Shown: positions 12,900 through 24,533 of the stretch, one piece after another
Numbering within the stretch: the first letter of the stretch is position 1
Layout of the letters: the number at the start of each line of letters is the position of its first letter
Program-made: the position numbers and the translations under genes
Notes under the pieces: generated by a model
What the model was told of the DNA's origin: nothing
Seen by the model: the letters and a program-made list of their open reading frames with translations, nothing else
Databases searched by the model: none
NCBI GenBank assembly: GCA_963693365.1
Contig: CAVNZM010000006.1
Location: 10,168,001 to 10,232,000, forward strand
DNA length: 64,000 nt
Source of the DNA: Amoebidium appalachense
Taxonomy: Eukaryota; Ichthyosporea
Direction: 5' to 3'

Positions 12900-13569
12900 T
12901 GCATGTGTGCATGTGTTTGTGTGTGTGTGTGTGTATCTGCCTGTCTACCTATCGGCAGGCACACTTGCATGTGTGTCTTTGCAAATCCCTCCGCCCCTCT
13001 CCTCGTGTGTGTGTGCATGTGTGTGTGCGTGTGCGTGTGCGTGTATGTGTGTGTGTGTGTGTGGGTGTGTGTGTGCCTGTCTAAGCAGGCAGAGGGCTCT
13101 ACCATGATGGTTGCCGTGGCCGTGCCCTCCTTTCCACCCCCCCAGCACTCTCCGGCATTGGGACACCTGGCCTCCTCACACACCTGCACCCACCAACCGT
13201 CAACTGCTTGTCTCCCTTCTCATCTTACATGAAAAAGGGCCATAAGGCATTGCATTGCTTCCTTAACCAAGCTCTAAGCGCAACCCAGCCCAAGACGAAT
13301 AAGCAGCCCCGCCCCTCCCCCCCCCCCCCCCCCCCCCCCCCCCACACACACACGCGCGCGCGCGCACACACACACACACACCCTCCTCCTTGCATGCACA
13401 CGGAATACACCACTCACCGTGTGCAGTTTGAGCTCTCTCAATGTTGTGCGCAGCTTGTTGTATGTTTTGCCGGTAGGGATCTCTGTCTTCAGCCAGTCCG
13501 GCAGCCTTTGCCTGTAGACCCCCCACAATCCTGTCAGTGAAGTGCACTTACAAGTGCCTGAAAGAAGGG

Positions 13570-13615
<46 letters not shown>

Positions 13616-14474
13616 CGTGCGTGTTGGGGGAGGGGGGGGGGTGAAGGAGGGGGAGGGAGGCAGGGGAGAAGGCCGGGGAGGGGCGGGGAAGGGGGGGAGG
13701 GGGAGGGGAGAGGGAGGGGAGGGGAGGGCACACCATGTTCGACACTACCGAATATGCTAAAACCAATCACCCAACCCAGCACGCCATTTACCAGAAATCC
13801 AAACATTTCTCAACAAAACTCCAAGAGCCCACAAGGACATAACAAAAACTTGCCCCCATCCCTCCCCCTCTCCCCCTCCCCCCTCCCCGCCCTGCAAAAC
13901 CCACACAAACACACTTTTTTGTTAACCCAAGAGATTTTCCCCACCTGTTCTTCTTAAGCGGGGTAGCAACTGTGCCGTTCTCCACAGAGTCGCTCAGAAA
14001 AATCTTCCAAGCCAGGCCCGTCCTCAAGCACCTTCTTCTTTGCGTCACTCAGGCTGGACTTGCTGCGCCCCAGCACGGCAGCTGCAACAACCTGGGGAAC
14101 ACAGCCTCAGCTTAGGCACACAAGAACATGCGAGCTATGACTCAGCCCCGCTGCCTGTTATTGCTTGAGCGATGCTTTATCTGCGTAGTTTTCGATACCA
14201 AGGTCCAACCCGCTCGAAAGACTGTTTGAGCACAATGGGACGTCAGCTTGATTGCAAGCTCTCTGGTGTAAACTGCACAAGCTCACAAAACCCTCGCATG
14301 ACTTCAGCTAAATGCAGCAAATAGCTCTCTCTGGTTTGACTAATAATCCCCACACAAACGCGTAAAAGAAGGTCAAAGATGCAACCATACCTGTGGTGCT
14401 CTGGACGCGGAACCAGCCAACAGAACGGCTGCCGGACCGGCAGGCTGGCACATGGATCTCAACAACGAAGCCAT
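8724..14474 (-). CDS. LIAS: Lipoyl synthase, mitochondrial (11 exons)
   Basis: Radical-SAM enzyme that inserts two sulfurs into octanoyl groups on lipoate-dependent mitochondrial proteins. Exons in coding order: 14474-14391, 14091-13945, 13511-13418, 13183-13103, 12021-11865, 11488-11431, 10919-10802, 10497-10341, 9993-9923, 9546-9465, 8815-8724 (stop TAG). The predicted product is about 379 residues, close to the usual ~370. Visible hallmarks are the auxiliary-cluster motif C-x4-C-x5-C (C110, C115, C121), the radical-SAM motif CTRGCRFC (C141, C145, C148), the segment [10 protein letters not shown], and the C-terminal RSSY (354-357). The first exon, [10 protein letters not shown] onward, is short, basic and hydrophobic, as expected for a mitochondrial presequence. 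All splice phases agree except inside exon 2, where a T5 run (13998-14002) puts GLEDF and the following LSDSVENG out of frame by one. I read this as an assembly or homopolymer error rather than a dead gene. Confidence 0.95.
11637..11765. repeat. C-rich tract plus (CA)n array in LIAS intron 5
   Basis: A C-rich tract at 11649-11674 followed by about 85 nt of (CA)n. It lies inside the intron between the fifth and sixth LIAS exons, so it is spliced out. Confidence 0.85.
12186..13080. repeat. GT-rich minisatellite-like array in LIAS intron 4
   Basis: About 0.9 kb of GT-rich DNA fills most of the intron between the exons ending at 13103 and starting at 12021. From about 12355 to 12915, (GT)n runs of variable length are punctuated at irregular spacing by a GTACGTGCATG string. 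This makes a compound microsatellite with a recurrent 11-nt punctuation. The long Cys-Val and Thr-His open frames here are artefacts of the repeat. Confidence 0.85.
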
Positions 14475-16286
14475 TGTTCTAGACTGAATGGGGTGCCTTA
14501 AATCTTAGAGCTAGAAATACTAACAACAAATCTCGTCAGAGGTAAAATATCAAAAAAAAAAAAGTCTGTTGCTTGACAAGTCCTGTGGATCAAAGGGCAA
14601 CTCGTGTTTTTAGGTCGACGGCCAGAAGCAGACTCAAACCGAATATCCCAGTGGATGTTGAAGTTCGTAAAGTCCACAAAACGCTCTACAGCTTTATCAA
14701 GACACAGCCGTGCACTAGCCAAAAACCTCCCTGCTATGCACTAACCTTCAGTGCTCCCTCTTTTCGCCTCCTACTGACAACTAATAACGCCTTTTGTACC
14801 GGCGAGCTGTGGCCGGCCACTTGGCCGCCACAACTTGCACAACCGACATGCGGAGATCGTGCGAGCACCGGTGCTGACGTAAGCTGGTGCATTTTAATCC
14901 AATTAGAAAGTGCTGCAAGCTGATGATTGGTGGCACAAAATTTGTCCTGATCTCTCTAGTTTGCAAGTTGTTTGGGGTTTGATTACAAACTTACAGCACA
15001 AAAATAACATTAACACTTGGATAGCTGTACCTAATATTAGCGCCTCTGGCTTATTTACATTCTGTTATTTTATATTTTAAGTTTTTAAAAAACTTCAATA
15101 GAGCCCTAGAAACTAGAAAGACCATGCAAGACAATTTTTGTAACCTAAAAATCATAATGCTCACATATCGATCAAAACCGGAAATTTAATCCCTGTCCGG
15201 CGGAATGATGTTTATGGGGAGTAGGGTTTATTACTCAGCCGGAGCTGCCCATCGCCCGAAGCGCCGGAGTCGTGTGTGACCGTGTTGACTCATGTTTTCC
15301 TTATAAAACCAGAGAACATCACTGGATTAGCCTACGGTAGATCAAACGATGTATGTGAACTATAGGGAAAGTAGTTCTCGTTTAATAAATGGGAGGGCTT
15401 GCAACAATACCGTTGTTACAACGCAATGCTGGGGTTGCAGTTGGCGGAATCCGCACACGCCCGAGCATGCACGTTGTGAAGATTTCGAGGATTTTGGGAT
15501 TAAAATTTGCGAAGCTTAAGAGAATTTGCATCTCGAGTGACCAGGGACACATACGCATCGCGCTTATGCAAAAGTTTCTCAGGTCAGTTTTCATTCAATT
15601 ACTACGTACAGCTTTGCAGTTGCGGCGAGTCAACTCATGTGCAAATTTGGGCGTGATCTACTGCGGAATGGCAACGCACCAATGGAGAACCCATGCACAT
15701 GCACATTAACTAAGAATTCAAACCGCACGCGTGACACCTAACTTGAACCGTGCACATTAACACGGAAATGTACACGCGACTGTTAATACCCACAGTACTG
15801 GACTCCCATGATTTTGGACCCTCAACGGGAAATGCCTCAAGAACGAACGTTCGTGCCAGAGTCTTTTGATGGTGGTGTACACATCAAGTACTGTTTGAAT
15901 ACGAAATACTTCGAAAACAACGAGCACGAGCAAACCAAAAGCAAGGAAGAGCTCTGCACTGCCAGCGTGCCAACGTTTACCCCCCCATTTTCACATGCAT
16001 AGTGTGCAACAGATCTACGCAAAACACAGTTGAGCAGTGCTCATGCTGGCATTTGCCCTGTAGCTGCAAGGAGATGCACGTGTGATTGGTGCCCATGGCC
16101 ACAGGCAGCGTTCAATGGTCGAGTACTCACACACTTGGTGCCAGGCGCCAAGCCAAACATCACACAGGCATGGTAGATACAATCAACTTTAATACAAACA
16201 GGGTGGTCAGTGCACTATATTTCTCCCCAGGACGGCTCCTAGCCGGGTCCTGGGATACATTTGGTACAGGGATCAGAGGAGCGTGT
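14475..16286. other. Intergenic: LIAS upstream region and AIFM1 3' flank
   Basis: This lies between the LIAS start codon and the AIFM1 stop; both genes are on the - strand. CCAAT-type boxes at 14899-14903 and 14926-14930 sit about 430-460 bp upstream of the LIAS ATG. The middle (15000-15200) is AT-rich. A TTTAAT at about 16189-16194 reads ATTAAA on the - strand, roughly 95 nt past the AIFM1 stop, and is a plausible polyadenylation signal. An open frame of 106 codons at 15389-15709 (+) has no recognisable domain, and I do not call it. Confidence 0.5.
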
Positions 16287-17089
16287 TTAGTTGTGGACGT
16301 TGAACAGCTTGGCAAGGTCGCTGGTGTCGGACACCGTCTTGTTCTCGCCAATAATCTTGCGCGCCGTCGGGATTTTGCCGAAGATGTTCCAGAGGAGGAT
16401 ACCCACCACCTGCACATAGGTGAAATTAGCAAGTGAAGCCGCACTTGCTTATTAATGCACGTTCCTGCTTAGTTATGGGAACACGCATGTCTCTACTTTG
16501 TGACTTACTCTAGTATGAGTATATGTGAAGAACAAGCAAAAGAACATCACTGTCTCACTAGTGTTTGCATGCACTGGCAAAAAAAGAATTCATCGCCTTC
16601 ATAGACCAGCCAACTCTTGAACGGGTGTTCTGCACAAAGAAGAGTGCATGTTCGATTGCACTAAGTATGCACACTGCAGCCATGCCCATACCTTCTGGTC
16701 CCGCAGGTAGAAGACAACACCCTTGCCGTATTCCTCATTGTCGTTGGCCTGTGCCAACACCTGCCTGTCAGCACATACAGTCGCATAATGGGCCTCTTAA
16801 CAAAGGGAAAGTGGGTGGTTGGGGGAGGTGCGTGGAGGAAGGTAAGGAGGGAATGAACAAAACCGGAAGTGGAATGGAATGAGGTACTGTAGGGCGGGGG
16901 GGAGAGGGGGGTGGCAGCGAGAGAGGAGAGAGGGAGAGAGAGAGAGAGAGATCCGTAACATTCACTGTATGTGAGGATATTGATCTAAATTAGGTGGATA
17001 TGTGCTCGTGCTAGTGCCCTCTACGTGACGACATGAGGGAGGAAGGGAAGAGAGAAGCGAGCCCCCGAGCCCCCCGAGCCCCCGAGCCC

Positions 17090-17128
<39 letters not shown>

Positions 17129-17222
17129 ACAGAATATCTTACAGAGTACGAAGTACACCTTCACGACGGATAACAAAGAGGAGGGGGAGGGAGGGGTGGG
17201 GTGGGGTGGGGTGGGGTGGGGT

Positions 17223-17270
<48 letters not shown>

Positions 17271-17558
17271 TGAATGCGTCAAAAAGTACGAAGTACACAA
17301 GAACAAACGGATAACACGATGCAGAATGCAAGCCAAGTACACAAGAACAAACGGATAACACGATGCAGAATGCAAGCCATACATAAAGAGTATGCATAAT
17401 AAGCAGAGCCCATCCTCAGGGGGGGGGGAGGGGGGCGGGGGGGGAAGGGGGTTGAATGCGTTCCAGAGTAGAATTACAACACAATACACGAGTTGCAGAG
17501 CACACCACAAAGAGTATACGTATGCACCAGCGTTTTTTTTTTTTTTTTTTTTTTTTGT

Positions 17559-17598
<40 letters not shown>

Positions 17599-18826
17599 CT
17601 GCCTTTGCTGGGGCCGCGGCGGCATCTCCCTCGGCGCGTGCGGCCTGTGGGGTGTCGTTTGTTGTGGCGGCGGCCCAGATGCTGACCGTCTCCAGGCTGC
17701 TGTCGATGATGCCGATGGCCTCGTAGCCGATCTTCGGCCCAAGGTCCGACCTAAAAATAGCACCCACAGTGTGTCAGCACCGGTACCAGAGGGGGGTGTT
17801 GGATGCAGGATAGAAGGGTGCCAATATCCATGCCACCACACAAACACCACAACCATCTTGGTAACGGAAAGCACCACAACACAATGCACATATGTGACTT
17901 CTTTTGATCATCCAGTTTCTTCTTTGAATGTGTCTTGTCGATACCAAATCCTTTACCTTTTCACACCAACTTCGCCGGCCAAGCACCCAGACCTCCCCCC
18001 CCCCCCCCCCCCCCCCCCCCCCCGCGCCCCCCCAAAGCCAAACACACCTTCCCTTTCCAGCACCAAAACAGCCAGCAGCCAACCAGCCAACCCCCCCCCC
18101 CCCCCCCCCCCCTCCCCTACACCACACACGCACACAGACACACAGCACACACCAGAACATGGACTGGTGGCGATATGGCTTACGGGCAGCAGGGTCGGCC
18201 ATGTTCTCACCAGCCAGACGGCCACTGACCACGGCATGGTCGTGGTGCTCCACACGCCTGCGGCCAAGCGCGGGATCGTGGAAGCTGGCAACATCACCCG
18301 CCTGTGTGTGTGTGTGTGTATGTTTTTTGGATGGGTGGGTGGTGGGAGATAAAGTGTAAGAAAATAGAATCGACGAGGGATGTGTCTGTAGGCTCACCCG
18401 ACTGTTCTCGGCTGTTAGGCACGAGGCACACCCATACACACATCCGCCTCCCGTTTACACATATATGACCCCCCTCCCCCCCCCCCCCCCCCTTTCCCCG
18501 AAGAATTTCAGAAATCAGCCCCACCCCCCTCCCCCTACACACACACACGGCCCTTGTCCGGCGCACGCACACCACCAGCAGCAGCAGCAGCAAAAAGGGG
18601 GGTAAGATCAAACAAAACGATCGATAAACTTCCCCCCCCTCCCATCAACATTCATCGGAAGCACTGATCAACACACCTACACCATCATAAACAATGTTCT
18701 GCTAATCACACAACGTTTAATTACCACATAGACGTCAGTGCGGCCAGCCATCTCGGCATTAACCATGATGCCACCCTCCACGGGGTCAATCTCGAGACCA
18801 GCACCCAGAGCAATGTCCACGTTGGG

Positions 18827-18865
<39 letters not shown>

Positions 18866-19479
18866 TGTACACATGCGCGAGTCCATGCTCGAGCGTGCAT
18901 GTATGAGTGTGTACACACTTTGACTCGATTTGACGTACAGTGTGTGTGTGATCGGACGGGTGGGTAAGTGGGTGGTTAGTGGTGGGAGGGATGCAGAGAG
19001 GGTTAGAATGTGTTTGATAGTATATAGTTCGAAGACACAGCGGATAGTATAATGGGGATAAACAGAACATACACAGAGCATGCAAAAAAGTGGAGCTCAT
19101 CACTCTGTAAAGGAGACAGGGCAAAGGCTAAAACACTGCACGAGGCCCCCGACTCCCGTTGTTCTGCTGTTACAAGCACAAAAATGCACACAAACACAGA
19201 AACAAAGAGAAGCTGAACCCACCAAGTAGCCACCTGCTGATGCATTTACCACACCGTGTACAATTTCTTGCACAACAACTGCACCCACCTAACTTCCCCA
19301 TCATCACCATTTGTCTTATCTCTGTCAAAGTTCCCCCCTCCAACCCATACAAAAATGTGCTAAAGCACACAAACACATACGCACACACACCCTCACTTCC
19401 CCCACCAATCCATCCCCACCTACCAAACCACACACACTCCCTTCATGCCCCTCATCACATATATCACCCACCCCACAAT

Positions 19480-19510
<31 letters not shown>

Positions 19511-19515
19511 ACACA

Positions 19516-19546
<31 letters not shown>

Positions 19547-19766
19547 CCCTTTCTACACGCACCTCCAGGCCGACAGCAATGAGCACGTGGTCCGTGACGA
19601 TGCTTGCACCATCCTTAAAGGTGATCTGCACCCTGTTGTCGTCTGTGGCCGTGACCTTCTTGACGACACTCTTGGGCCGCACCTTGACCCCCTCGGCCTC
19701 GACCTTCTTGGTGGTCCACTGGCTCAGATACCGCGGGAAGATCTTGCCCATGTTGCCTGCAGGGAG

Positions 19767-19808
<42 letters not shown>

Positions 19809-21225
19809 TTGAATGCGTCAAAAAGTACGAAGTACACAAGAACAAACGGATAACACGATGCAGAATGCAAGCCATACATAAAGAGTATGCATAATAAGCA
19901 GAGCCCATCCTCAGGGGGGGCCCACGTCATCCACAGTACCCGAGTTTCGACCTATTCCCCTCGTTAACGAAACCCAACTCAGATACTGTTTCACTTGAAC
20001 ATGAGTAGGTCACCCGTCTTGATCAGAGACGAGCAGGGTTGCTTATGCAGGCAAGGGCAGTGGGAAAGGCCGGGGGTTAGGGGGGGGGGGGGGGGGGGAG
20101 GGGGGGTGTGGGGGTGATGGGGGGTGGAGATGTGTTTTTGGTGTCTACCGGCGGGAAGGGGGGTTGCTAGAATGTGTGTCGGGAAAGAGGGGGGAGGGGA
20201 GGGGGGATTGGAAAGGTGGGAAGGAGTAATGCGTGTGTGTGCAGGGTGCATCCATGTATACCCCGGGCTATGACCTGTGGTTGTGAGTGTGTGACTTTGC
20301 CCTGAGGCGACATGTGGCTCCATCAAACTTCGTACTCTGCCAGACACCCCCCCCCCCCACCCCCCACCCCTCTCCTCTCCCCCCGGGACCATAGATTACG
20401 GATGCACGAGAACACATACACCGCACCTGCCCCAGTATAAACGCGGAGTACCACACAGGGGGAGGGGAGAAAGAAAAAAAAAGAAAGAAAGAAAAAAAAA
20501 GAAAGAAAAGAAAGAAAAGAAAGAAAAAAAAGAAAAGGGAAAGCGGAGGGGCGGTCCAGACCTTCTTCCGGGAAGACCTGGTTGACCTCCAGTCCAGTCT
20601 TCTTAGCTGTGGCCGCATGGTTAGACCCAGTACACGTGAGTGTCAGGGGTATGGTGCAAGACAGATCATGCAGTATCTATGAGCTATTACTGTAGCAATC
20701 ACCATCATCTACAACCTTCATACCAAATGCCCCCCCCCCCCCCCCCCACACCATCCCACCCCCCCAGTCATTCTCTCCCTCCACATTCATAAACAGCGGT
20801 CAAGCAAACCAATCCGTACACATTTAGATAATCACACAACTGCACAGCAACCCACCGCGCTGTCCAAGGGCCACAGCCAATTCACTGCCGAGGAAGCCGC
20901 CACCGACAATGGTGATGGACTTTGCATTCTTGCTGAGCTCATCGAGACGGCGGAAATCGGCAATCTGTGTGTGTGTGTGTGTGTGGGCAAGCGTGTAAGT
21001 GGGGTAGCTCTGGCTGGGCATGTTTCGTGTGTCTTTGCAGCGGGTGACCATAGCCCCTTGCGCTCCAAAAAACCCAAGGGTCAAAGATACCGAGGCGCTA
21101 GCATTTAAGCAACAGTAATGCAAAGGTTGACAGCAAGACAGTATCGAGCTGGAGTCTCTTCAGCCCAAACGTTTACAAGAACACAAAATATGTGCACGTA
21201 AGCACAGAAGGTGTGTGTGTGTGTG

Positions 21226-21269
<44 letters not shown>

Positions 21270-21930
21270 TTGCAGCACCTTTCTGAAGTAGGTGGTTGCG
21301 GCCTTGACCTCCCTGCTGGCACGCTCGAAGGCACTCATCGTCTTGGGCCGACCACCAGTGGCAATCAGCAGCTTGTTGTAGCTCGCTGTGTGTGTGCGTG
21401 AGGGTGTGTGTGTGTGTGTGTTTGGATGGGATGAATGGTTTAGAAATAAGGGGGAAGGGTTTTGGTGTACTGAACAGTAGGTACAGAGATACACAATCAT
21501 AAGCAAAAGAGAGTTTTTGGGGTGTTGTTGTAAATAGAGGTGGGGGTAGGGGACCATAAATAGTAGAGGTCACTACAATTGGTAGCATGTTTGTCATTAG
21601 ATATACACATACCCTCAAAGAGTATCTCTTCGTGTTACCGATTGTACGAGCTAGCCGTTCTCCCCACCGAGACACATAGCCACACGTGCAACTGTTCATA
21701 CTTAAACGTGTTTGCGTGCATGTGTGCAAGTGTACGTGTATGTCTTGCACAGACATGTGTGTTGATGGCACCTACCGGTGTCGCCGTTGGACAGGGTGAC
21801 CTTCTTGTCGTTGACATTCAGATGCACAACCTGACGCCAAAGTGTTATCAGCTTCGGATGCACAGAGTGCCTGATGACACTCTTTGATAGATAAATCTTC
21901 ACAATTGTTGTTTATGTTTTTTTTTTTTTT

Positions 21931-21971
<41 letters not shown>

Positions 21972-22053
21972 TTGTAGAGTGCCAAGTACACATTCTGAAT
22001 AGAAAAGATAATGGCAGAGTGCAAACCACACAAAGAGTATAATGTGTCAATGT

Positions 22054-22092
<39 letters not shown>

Positions 22093-22369
22093 GGGGGGGG
22101 GGATTGAATGCGCTCTCAAGTACGAAGGACACGTCAACAACGGATATCACGAAGCAGAGTGCAAACCACACAAAGTGTGCATAATAAGCAGAGCCCATCC
22201 TCAGGGAGGGGCACGTCATCCACAGTACACCCGGCAGAGAGGGAGGAGGGGGGGGGGGGGGGGGGGGGGGGACCGTACCCGGGTGCCTGGGATGAGGGCA
22301 ACAGCGCCATCGGCAGCACCGGCAAGATCAGCAGCAGCCACATACTGGGTGGGAGACTGGAAATACAGG

Positions 22370-22425
<56 letters not shown>

Positions 22426-22668
22426 TCAGCATCAGAGACAAGTCCAAGTAGCATACTTCTCGATGTGTAAATAACTGTTATCCATTGACCGTGAGTGAAC
22501 ACGTGTGCCGCTTCCTAAGGGGACAGAACTCGGGGGAGGGGGGGGGGGGGGGGGGGGGGGGAGGGGTACAGTATTGATCAGAGTAAACAGCTACACAACC
22601 AAAATATAGTGTAGGACATAAACATAAAACAAAAAACAAGACAAGACAAAACAAGGCAAAACAAAACA

Positions 22669-22700
<32 letters not shown>

Positions 22701-24502
22701 GGGGGGGGGCGCACATACTCCCTCTCGTTGCCGTTCCAGTCCTTGAACTTGAGCTCGCCCTCAGCACTCTGCTCGGCAAACCACAGCTCCTTGGACAGGG
22801 GGGGGCGCATGTACGGTGCATCCTCCTCGTCACCAATAATGATGATCTGCATGGAAAGGTCGGTTAGATGGGTTGTATGGGGGGACACACAATGATTTCT
22901 TTGTGTATGGCTTGGGATTACGTATCATGATATGGAAGGTTTGTATAAGGTGGAAGCAGGAGAAGGTAAAGCGTCACGTCCAAAGGGTGGGCAAAAAGAC
23001 CATTTTTGAAAAAGGGAATGGAAAACCCCCTTTCTTTCTTTCTTTTCTTTCTTTCTTTCTTTTTTTTTTTTTTTTCTTTTGGGGGGGGGGGGGGGGGGGG
23101 TGAGGTTTGAATGCGGAACACAGTACGAAGTACACATACACGATGAGAAGCATGGTGCAGGACACATGCAACGGCAAACATTCAAGTGTGCAACCTCAGC
23201 AATGCGCACAGTATGCGTCATAAGCAGAGCCCGTCCTCGGGGGGGGGGGGGGGGGGGGGGGGGGGGAGGGGGGGGGGGGGGGGCACAATGTAACAGCGGG
23301 AAGTACAAATTAATAAGCTGATGTGTACAGGAGACATATGGAATGGGATCCACACACACAGGAGGGGAGAAGGGGGAGTTCGAATGTGTTACAGAGACCG
23401 AAGTACATATTCACAACGGAAAACACATTTCACAATTCAAACAAAGCACAGATACAGTATGCACCATACGTAGAGCCCATCCTCAAAAGGGCCCCAAAGA
23501 ATAGGCCACGTGTTCGTGCCGAAGGGGTGCTGCTTGATCACGTGCGCCTAGCAGGAGGAGTGCAACTCAGAAGTGCACGTGTGTGTAAGTACGCGCTTGT
23601 GTGTGTGTCCTGTCGGTGCACTTCGAGAAGTGTGTGTTTGCATGTGTGCACGTACGCAAGCATATATGCATGAATGAATGTATGCATGTGTGTGTGTCTG
23701 TGTGTGTGCGTGTACGTGTGCGTGTGCGTGCGCGCATGTTGTGCATGTGTGCGCCTGTGTCTGCCCACACACCTTAGCCTTGGGGTCCTTCTCCTGGATT
23801 GCCTTCATAGCCGCATACGAGGCCGTGCCAGCGCCCACCAGCACATAGGGGGCACTGTAGTGTGCCGGTGCCTGCAGCAACCACAGTTAGTCCCTATGCT
23901 GCACACCACACGCATGCCCACACAAGCGCTATCCTAACCCACACAAAAACTAACACGTTCCCACCCACATACCCGCATCTCACACCACACAACACCAACC
24001 GCACCTACCTTAGCCGGAGGTGGTGTGTGCACTTCGGATTCCTTTGCGGGTGCAGGTGCAGGCTTGGGCTCTTCCTTCTTTGGTGCGGGGGCAGGGGTGG
24101 GTTCAGGGGCAGGGGCAGCCTTTGGCTCTTTCTTCTTTGGTGCAGGGGCAGGGGCAGGCTTCTTGTCTTTGGGCTCATCCTCAGCAAACAGGGCCTCCCA
24201 GTCGATCTCCTCACCTGCTTCCTCGGCCTTGGCTGCGGCTGCCTCGGCTTCGGCAGCTGTGTGTGGACGAGGGGGGGGGGGGGGGGGGGGGGGGGAAGGA
24301 GGAGGGGAAGGTTAGAAAATTGACGCACGGTCGGGTCACGTAGAGTTTCCCAACAAATAGTACTATACATGCATGGAATATGCAAATTAATTGAGCCAAT
24401 CCTCGAGAGAAGCACTAGCCATGCACAGTACCCGAGTTTCCAGTTTTTCTTTTCTTTTCTTTTCTTTTCTTTTACTTTTTTTTTTTTTTTTTTTTTTTGG
24501 GT

Positions 24503-24533
<31 letters not shown>

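Noticed and set aside
12045-13232. Long open frames of 250-358 codons rich in Thr-His or Cys-Val
   Set aside because: They are translations of a (GT)n/(CA)n array inside LIAS intron 4, open on several frames and both strands at once, with no start context or domain.
15389-15709. 106-codon ORF between LIAS and AIFM1
   Set aside because: No domain, no flanking splice signals, and codon choice unlike the confirmed exons.
17456-18352. 298-codon + strand open frame
   Set aside because: It lies antisense to AIFM1 exons 14 and 15 and contains homopolymer-encoded stretches.
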